A model generated the notes under the pieces. The model worked only from the letters and a program-made list of their open reading frames with translations, was not told where the DNA came from and searched no databases. A stretch of DNA of 46,599 nucleotides from Cytophagales bacterium. GTDB lineage: Bacteria; Bacteroidota; Bacteroidia; Cytophagales; Cyclobacteriaceae. Of this stretch, positions 42,976 through 46,599 are shown one piece after another (positions within the stretch are counted from its first letter, which is position 1; every line of letters begins with the position of its first letter). Made by a program: the position numbers and the translations under genes. Where the stretch lies: NCBI GenBank assembly GCA_022360015.1, contig JAKSDQ010000077.1, positions 1 to 46,599 of the forward strand, written 5' to 3'.

Positions 42976-44664
42976 TTACTTGCTTAAATCCTCCAATATC
43001 TTTCTTCTTTTTTTTCTGAAATCCAGGATGTTGGTATCATAGTGTTCAAAGCCATAAACAGTCGTACGGACCAACTCATTGGCTTCATCGGGAAATCTAT
43101 CACGATACATTTTTAGTAATTCGTAATCTACTATTCCATCACGCATAGCTTCCAGGCGGATAGACGGATAAATAGCTTTTTCCCCGGGGTAAACAATCCA
43201 ACAATCTCCTCCCGGAAGTATATTTCCTGATGATGTGATTACACCTGAAGCATCATCATATGGATCATCTGCTGTGGTAATACCTCCTCCTGATCCCCAA
43301 TAATTGAAGCCCCAGTGCAAGTATCCGGGTATGTCATATTTATGATTTACCCAATGCAATAGCCTTGTTTTTATCAAGGGTAGCTCAACGAATCTATTGG
43401 CATATTCTCCTTTTGGGGAAAGACATGTATAATACCAGACTTCTGCCCCCTCCGCTTGCTGTTGTTTGTAAAAATCCAGGTCTTCATTAAGAAAATTCAT
43501 TTGTGGCACCCATATATCTATCCTGTCTTTCAATTTATTGGTATGGCAGGCTTCTATTATTTTAATTCCGGGAGCAAGACTTTTTATATATTTTGATATT
43601 TCAATATAGGAATCCACGTTGGCGTCAATAGGTTCATCGGCGATATGTTGTACATAAAATCCTTCCCATCCCTTATCGCGAATGTTGCTCATCAGTGCTG
43701 GCATAAAGTCATCATAGAAAGGCTTTGTTTGCTGATCGTTTAAAGCCTTTGTTTCCAGATAGGTGGTGTCCTGTTTTATGACAGGTACCTTCAATCCAAA
43801 TTCTCCTTCCCAACTGCCGTCAATACGATTACCCAAATGTCCTCCCTCGAGCATCCCGATAACTCCCTCTTCAATAAAAAGGGCGACAAGTTTGTTAAAG
43901 TTGCTGAAATCAAAAGACCATTCTCCATTTTTGAACACAAATTTTGTGTGATCAAGAGGAGAAATCATGGCGACATTCTGGCGATATTCGGCCAGGTTTT
44001 TTGCCAATATCCGGGTCAGTTCCCAATAAGTATCACTATATTTTTCAACCGTTTTTTTGCCATTCAAATAGCTTAATCTCTCCAGAAAAAACCAATTGGT
44101 TACCCGTAGCGAAGTTTTATCGATCACAGGTTTATAAACTTCAATTGAAATTTTCTTTGACCGGCTGAATTTTGTTCCGTTGGTTTCACCTGTTATCCGA
44201 ACTTCACCAGTGTAACTTCCCGGTTCACAATCTTCGGGGATCTTAACAGATATCCAAATCGGCTGGGTAACGCCAAAAGGAACATTTATATGCTCTTTGT
44301 AAAGAATGGGATCGGGAAAATAGCCTGACGAAGAGATAATAATATCATTAGAAGGGTCGGGGTTTGTGCGTCCTACCTGAACATAGTCAACAAAACCTTT
44401 TTTTATTTCAGATAGCTGTCGTCCTGCTTTTGATGGAGCATTTATATTAATTTTTAAATTGGTAATGTCTGCATTGCTTCTTATCGCAAATTGGAAAGAC
44501 GCATGCTCTCCCCTCGCCACATCAGCCCGTGCAATGGATGGGGCAAAATAAGTACTTTCCGGCAACACCTTTTGGAGCGGGTCCACGTATTCAAAAAGTA
44601 CGTTGAATTTCTGGTCTTGGCAGCCCAAAAGGGCTAAAACAAAAATTGAAAATAGATATCTCAT
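42976..44664 (-). CDS. DUF4091 / GH123-like glycoside hydrolase lipoprotein
   Basis: This 562-residue protein has a lipoprotein leader (MRYLFSIFVLALLGC, Cys15). An N-terminal beta-sandwich (about 25-185) includes GEHASFQFAIRSN and EDCEPGSYTGEVRITGE. A TIM-barrel-like catalytic region follows, with VQHIADEPID (Asp-Glu, about 340) and later GYLHWGFNYWGSGGG and EAMRDGIVDYELLK, the usual end of DUF4091 proteins. The adjacent Asp-Glu resembles the pair that GH123 N-acetylgalactosaminidases use for substrate-assisted catalysis. A GalNAc-type specificity is an inference. It is preceded by a terminator and followed by the fucosidase, so both may trim fucosylated or amino-sugar glycans. Confidence 0.85.
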   Translation of the reverse strand: MRYLFSIFVLALLGCQDQKFNVLFEYVDPLQKVLPESTYFAPSIARADVARGEHASFQFAIRSNADITNLKININAPSKAGRQLSEIKKGFVDYVQVGRTNPDPSNDIIISSSGYFPDPILYKEHINVPFGVTQPIWISVKIPEDCEPGSYTGEVRITGETNGTKFSRSKKISIEVYKPVIDKTSLRVTNWFFLERLSYLNGKKTVEKYSDTYWELTRILAKNLAEYRQNVAMISPLDHTKFVFKNGEWSFDFSNFNKLVALFIEEGVIGMLEGGHLGNRIDGSWEGEFGLKVPVIKQDTTYLETKALNDQQTKPFYDDFMPALMSNIRDKGWEGFYVQHIADEPIDANVDSYIEISKYIKSLAPGIKIIEACHTNKLKDRIDIWVPQMNFLNEDLDFYKQQQAEGAEVWYYTCLSPKGEYANRFVELPLIKTRLLHWVNHKYDIPGYLHWGFNYWGSGGGITTADDPYDDASGVITSSGNILPGGDCWIVYPGEKAIYPSIRLEAMRDGIVDYELLKMYRDRFPDEANELVRTTVYGFEHYDTNILDFRKKRRKILEDLSK

Positions 44665-44704
44665 TGGTCAGCGTGATTATGAATTCAGATCAGGTACAAT
44701 TATA

Positions 44705-44741
44705 CAAAAAACAGTGAAGGTTGTCTTTACAGACAACCTTC
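44705..44741 (-). terminator. Rho-independent terminator after SusD of PUL 2
   Basis: A perfect 11-bp stem (44716-44726 and 44731-44741, GAAGGTTGTCT/AGACAACCTTC) with a 4-nt loop is followed on the minus strand by CACTG and six T. It lies 49 bp beyond the SusD stop and 41 bp before the DUF4091 gene. It probably reduces expression of the enzymes relative to SusC/SusD, or ends the first transcript. Confidence 0.85.
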
Positions 44742-44789
44742 TCACATACCAGCCAGTTAAACCGGTAGCGTTAAAAAAATACTTTTTAG

Positions 44790-46466
44790 TTACCAACCCG
44801 GATTTTGTTTAAGATTTGAACTTAACTGGACCTGCTGTGTAGGTAATGGAAACAGATAATTCCTTTCTGCAAATTGACGGATTGAGGCATCCTCTACAAT
44901 TCTAAAACCCTCGGCATCGGTGGGGAACTGCGTACTAACACCCGGGAATTGTACATCCCATGAACCGTTACCAATATTTACCCCGCGGATATGCTCGTTA
45001 AGCTCTGCAACAGCGGTTTTCCACCTTCTAAGGTCACTCAACCTGAAGCCATCATAAGCCAATTCTATGGTTCTTTCCCTTCTTATTTCGGCCAGCATGT
45101 TCAATCCATTGGCGCCAACTAATGCGTTGGTCAATGGCGCTACGCCTCCCCGGGCCCTCAACCTGTTTACCGTTGCATCCAGCTCTCCATCGGAAATAGC
45201 GCCGTTTCTTTCAAATAACGCTTCAGCCAGGTTTAGCAAAACCTCGGAATATCTTAATACGTGTTTAAATTCAGAATTTCTTCCCCAAACAAATCCCTCT
45301 TCATCTACACCGACTAATTTACGCACTCTGTATCCTGTCTCCTCATCTGAGATAAGCCTTGGAAATACCGCATCAGCTCCGTCCCGATTTTCTCTGTACA
45401 CCTGGTTGAGTCCCGGGATTGCAAATGTATTCGTCATTCTCCAATCGCGGTTTTCGTACTCAGATGTCATCGTACCATAACCCTGAAAAAGAGGAGAAAC
45501 GTCTATAGGTAATCCGTCTGTACAGGCATACATATCAGCCAGTTTTTTTGTCCCATCGCCAAGTCCGCCACAACAGAGCCAATTCGACCAGGCATGACCG
45601 GCAATTTCAGGATGATGTCTTCTGGCCAGTATCTGCTCCCGGGAATCATTTCCAGGTAGCATATAAGATTGCAGGTAGCTTTCTTCAGGTGCAGGATCAT
45701 ATATAAATAAATCATATTCCCCACTGCCGACTACCGCCTGGGCGGCGGCGATAGACTGATCAAGCAGGTTGTCCACGCTACCTGCAGTACCATGATATTT
45801 AGCCCAGGTGGCCTCAAACAGGGTAACCCTTGCTTTTAAGGCCCATGCTGCCCCCTGCGTTACACGCCCGATGTCTATTCCTTCAAGACTACTTTGAACC
45901 GGTAAATCAGGAGCGGCTTCATCCAAATCTATTATGATATTGGCAATGATGGTTTCCCGGGGGGTACGGGGGGCATTTAAGCCTTCATCAGTCGCTCCCT
46001 CCAATGGTCTGTCATAATATGGAACATCACCAAACCTGACAACCAGGTTAAAATACGCGTATGCCCTGAAGAACTTACCTTCTGCTACAGAAGTTGCGAT
46101 TTCCGATGCATCGCCCGCATATTCATCAGCCTTAGCCAACATGGTGTTAATTTGTCTAAGTTCCCTGTAGGTATCGGTCCACACATTATCATTCTCACTT
46201 GGAATAAGTGTCCCGGCGCTAACCACATTTTGAGCGTTTTCGTAAGTAATATCAGCATTGGCATCACTTGCACCATGCTGGGGTAAGAGTGTTGTATAAT
46301 AACGGTTTGCGGCCAGCTTAAAATCATTGGGTGAGTTCCAAAATACGGCATCAGACAAGCTTGTTCTTGGGGATAAATCCAAATCCTGGTTACAGGAAGA
46401 AATTACTAACAGTAACGTCATCACTGTGCACAACCTTTTCATATTTTTATTCTTACTTCTTTTCAT
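44790..46466 (-). CDS. SusD/RagB family surface glycan-binding lipoprotein (PUL 2)
   Basis: This is a 558-residue lipoprotein; Met9 is an alternative start. The leader ends LVISSC and is followed by NQDLDLSPRTSLSDAVFW, typical of the family. Conserved stretches are FFRAYAYFNLVVRFGDVPYY, RYSEVLLNLAEALFER, RRERTIELAYDGFRLSDLRR and the end LFPLPTQQVQLSSNLKQNPG. It partners the SusC whose end lies 11 bp upstream and delivers oligosaccharides to it. It differs clearly from the PUL 1 SusD, so the two PULs should have different substrates. Confidence 0.95.
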   Translation of the reverse strand: MKRSKNKNMKRLCTVMTLLLVISSCNQDLDLSPRTSLSDAVFWNSPNDFKLAANRYYTTLLPQHGASDANADITYENAQNVVSAGTLIPSENDNVWTDTYRELRQINTMLAKADEYAGDASEIATSVAEGKFFRAYAYFNLVVRFGDVPYYDRPLEGATDEGLNAPRTPRETIIANIIIDLDEAAPDLPVQSSLEGIDIGRVTQGAAWALKARVTLFEATWAKYHGTAGSVDNLLDQSIAAAQAVVGSGEYDLFIYDPAPEESYLQSYMLPGNDSREQILARRHHPEIAGHAWSNWLCCGGLGDGTKKLADMYACTDGLPIDVSPLFQGYGTMTSEYENRDWRMTNTFAIPGLNQVYRENRDGADAVFPRLISDEETGYRVRKLVGVDEEGFVWGRNSEFKHVLRYSEVLLNLAEALFERNGAISDGELDATVNRLRARGGVAPLTNALVGANGLNMLAEIRRERTIELAYDGFRLSDLRRWKTAVAELNEHIRGVNIGNGSWDVQFPGVSTQFPTDAEGFRIVEDASIRQFAERNYLFPLPTQQVQLSSNLKQNPGW

Positions 46467-46477
46467 GGCTTAATTCT

Positions 46478-46599
46478 TTAAAAAGTCATATTTAGTCCGG
46501 CTGTATACATTCTTGAGAGCGGGTAGGCTTGCGGGATCGTTTGTGTTGCCGTAAGTGACTCCGGATCAAAGCCACCGCCGATATTATGCTTCTCCCATA
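46478..46599 (-). CDS. C-terminal end of a SusC-type TonB-dependent transporter (PUL 2), partial
   Basis: The last 40 codons run into the window edge. They read WEKHNIGGGFDPESLTATQT, then PQAYPLSRMYTAGLNMTF and TAA. This is the closing barrel strand of SusC/RagA proteins (IPQ-YP-SR-YT-GLN). The SusD gene starts 11 bp later. The rest of the gene, and any regulator of PUL 2, lie beyond the window. Confidence 0.9.
   Translation of the reverse strand, partial: WEKHNIGGGFDPESLTATQTIPQAYPLSRMYTAGLNMTF

Overview
The window reads as chromosome of a Bacteroidota bacterium, most likely a Cytophagales-type environmental glycan degrader. The grounds are two SusC/SusD pairs, an ECF sigma/FecR switch, a PorP/SprF protein with a gliding-type C-terminal-domain cargo (type IX secretion), the Bacteroidota style of giant YD-repeat protein, and A-rich translation starts without clear Shine-Dalgarno sites. 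Every gene I accept lies on the minus strand, so the text below runs from high to low coordinates. I see no rRNA, tRNA, CRISPR array, transposase or phage gene.

Region A (46599-40440) is the distal part of a polysaccharide utilization locus (PUL 2): the last 40 codons of a SusC, a SusD lipoprotein, a strong terminator, a DUF4091/GH123-like lipoprotein, and a GH29 alpha-L-fucosidase with accessory domains. The fucosidase's signal peptide lies in another frame than its ATG, because a run of nine A is one base short.

Region B (39726-36946) holds a flavin amine oxidase, a small lipocalin-like secreted protein and a secreted protein with a barrel-like C-terminus. It is bordered by gene-poor stretches with a structured hairpin, a C11 tract and a possible gene remnant.

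Region C (36490-24402) is a complete PUL 1: ECF sigma factor, FecR anti-sigma, STN-containing SusC, SusD, an 885-residue protein with discoidin-like and FN3 modules and a gliding-type C-terminal domain, a PorP/SprF-like protein, and a GH76 alpha-1,6-mannanase-like lipoprotein. It probably senses, binds, imports and cuts alpha-mannan or a related mannose-rich polymer. The type IX cargo and partner pair sits inside the Sus operon.

Region D (24401-20923) holds a small cysteine-motif membrane protein, a FecA-like TonB-dependent receptor and a strong terminator. Upstream of it lie a GC-rich palindromic element and a 60-bp remnant copied from the head of the Region E operon.

Region E (20408 to before position 1) is one 20-kb operon of nine exported proteins: a coiled-coil plus barrel-like protein, an unknown secreted protein, an OmpH/Skp-like anchored protein, a lipoprotein, a 1612-residue protein of the kind that precedes YD-repeat proteins, a 1225-residue LRR/Ig/PKD protein, a LolA-like protein, a tail-fibre/YadA-head-like protein with 17-residue repeats, and a giant YD-repeat (RHS) protein that runs off the window. 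The two largest modular proteins share an LRR plus Ig-like insert, and one LRR array contains seven nearly identical 72-bp units. This operon is the best candidate for an undescribed system: probably a cell-surface or secreted adhesin or polymorphic-toxin-like apparatus with its own periplasmic helpers.
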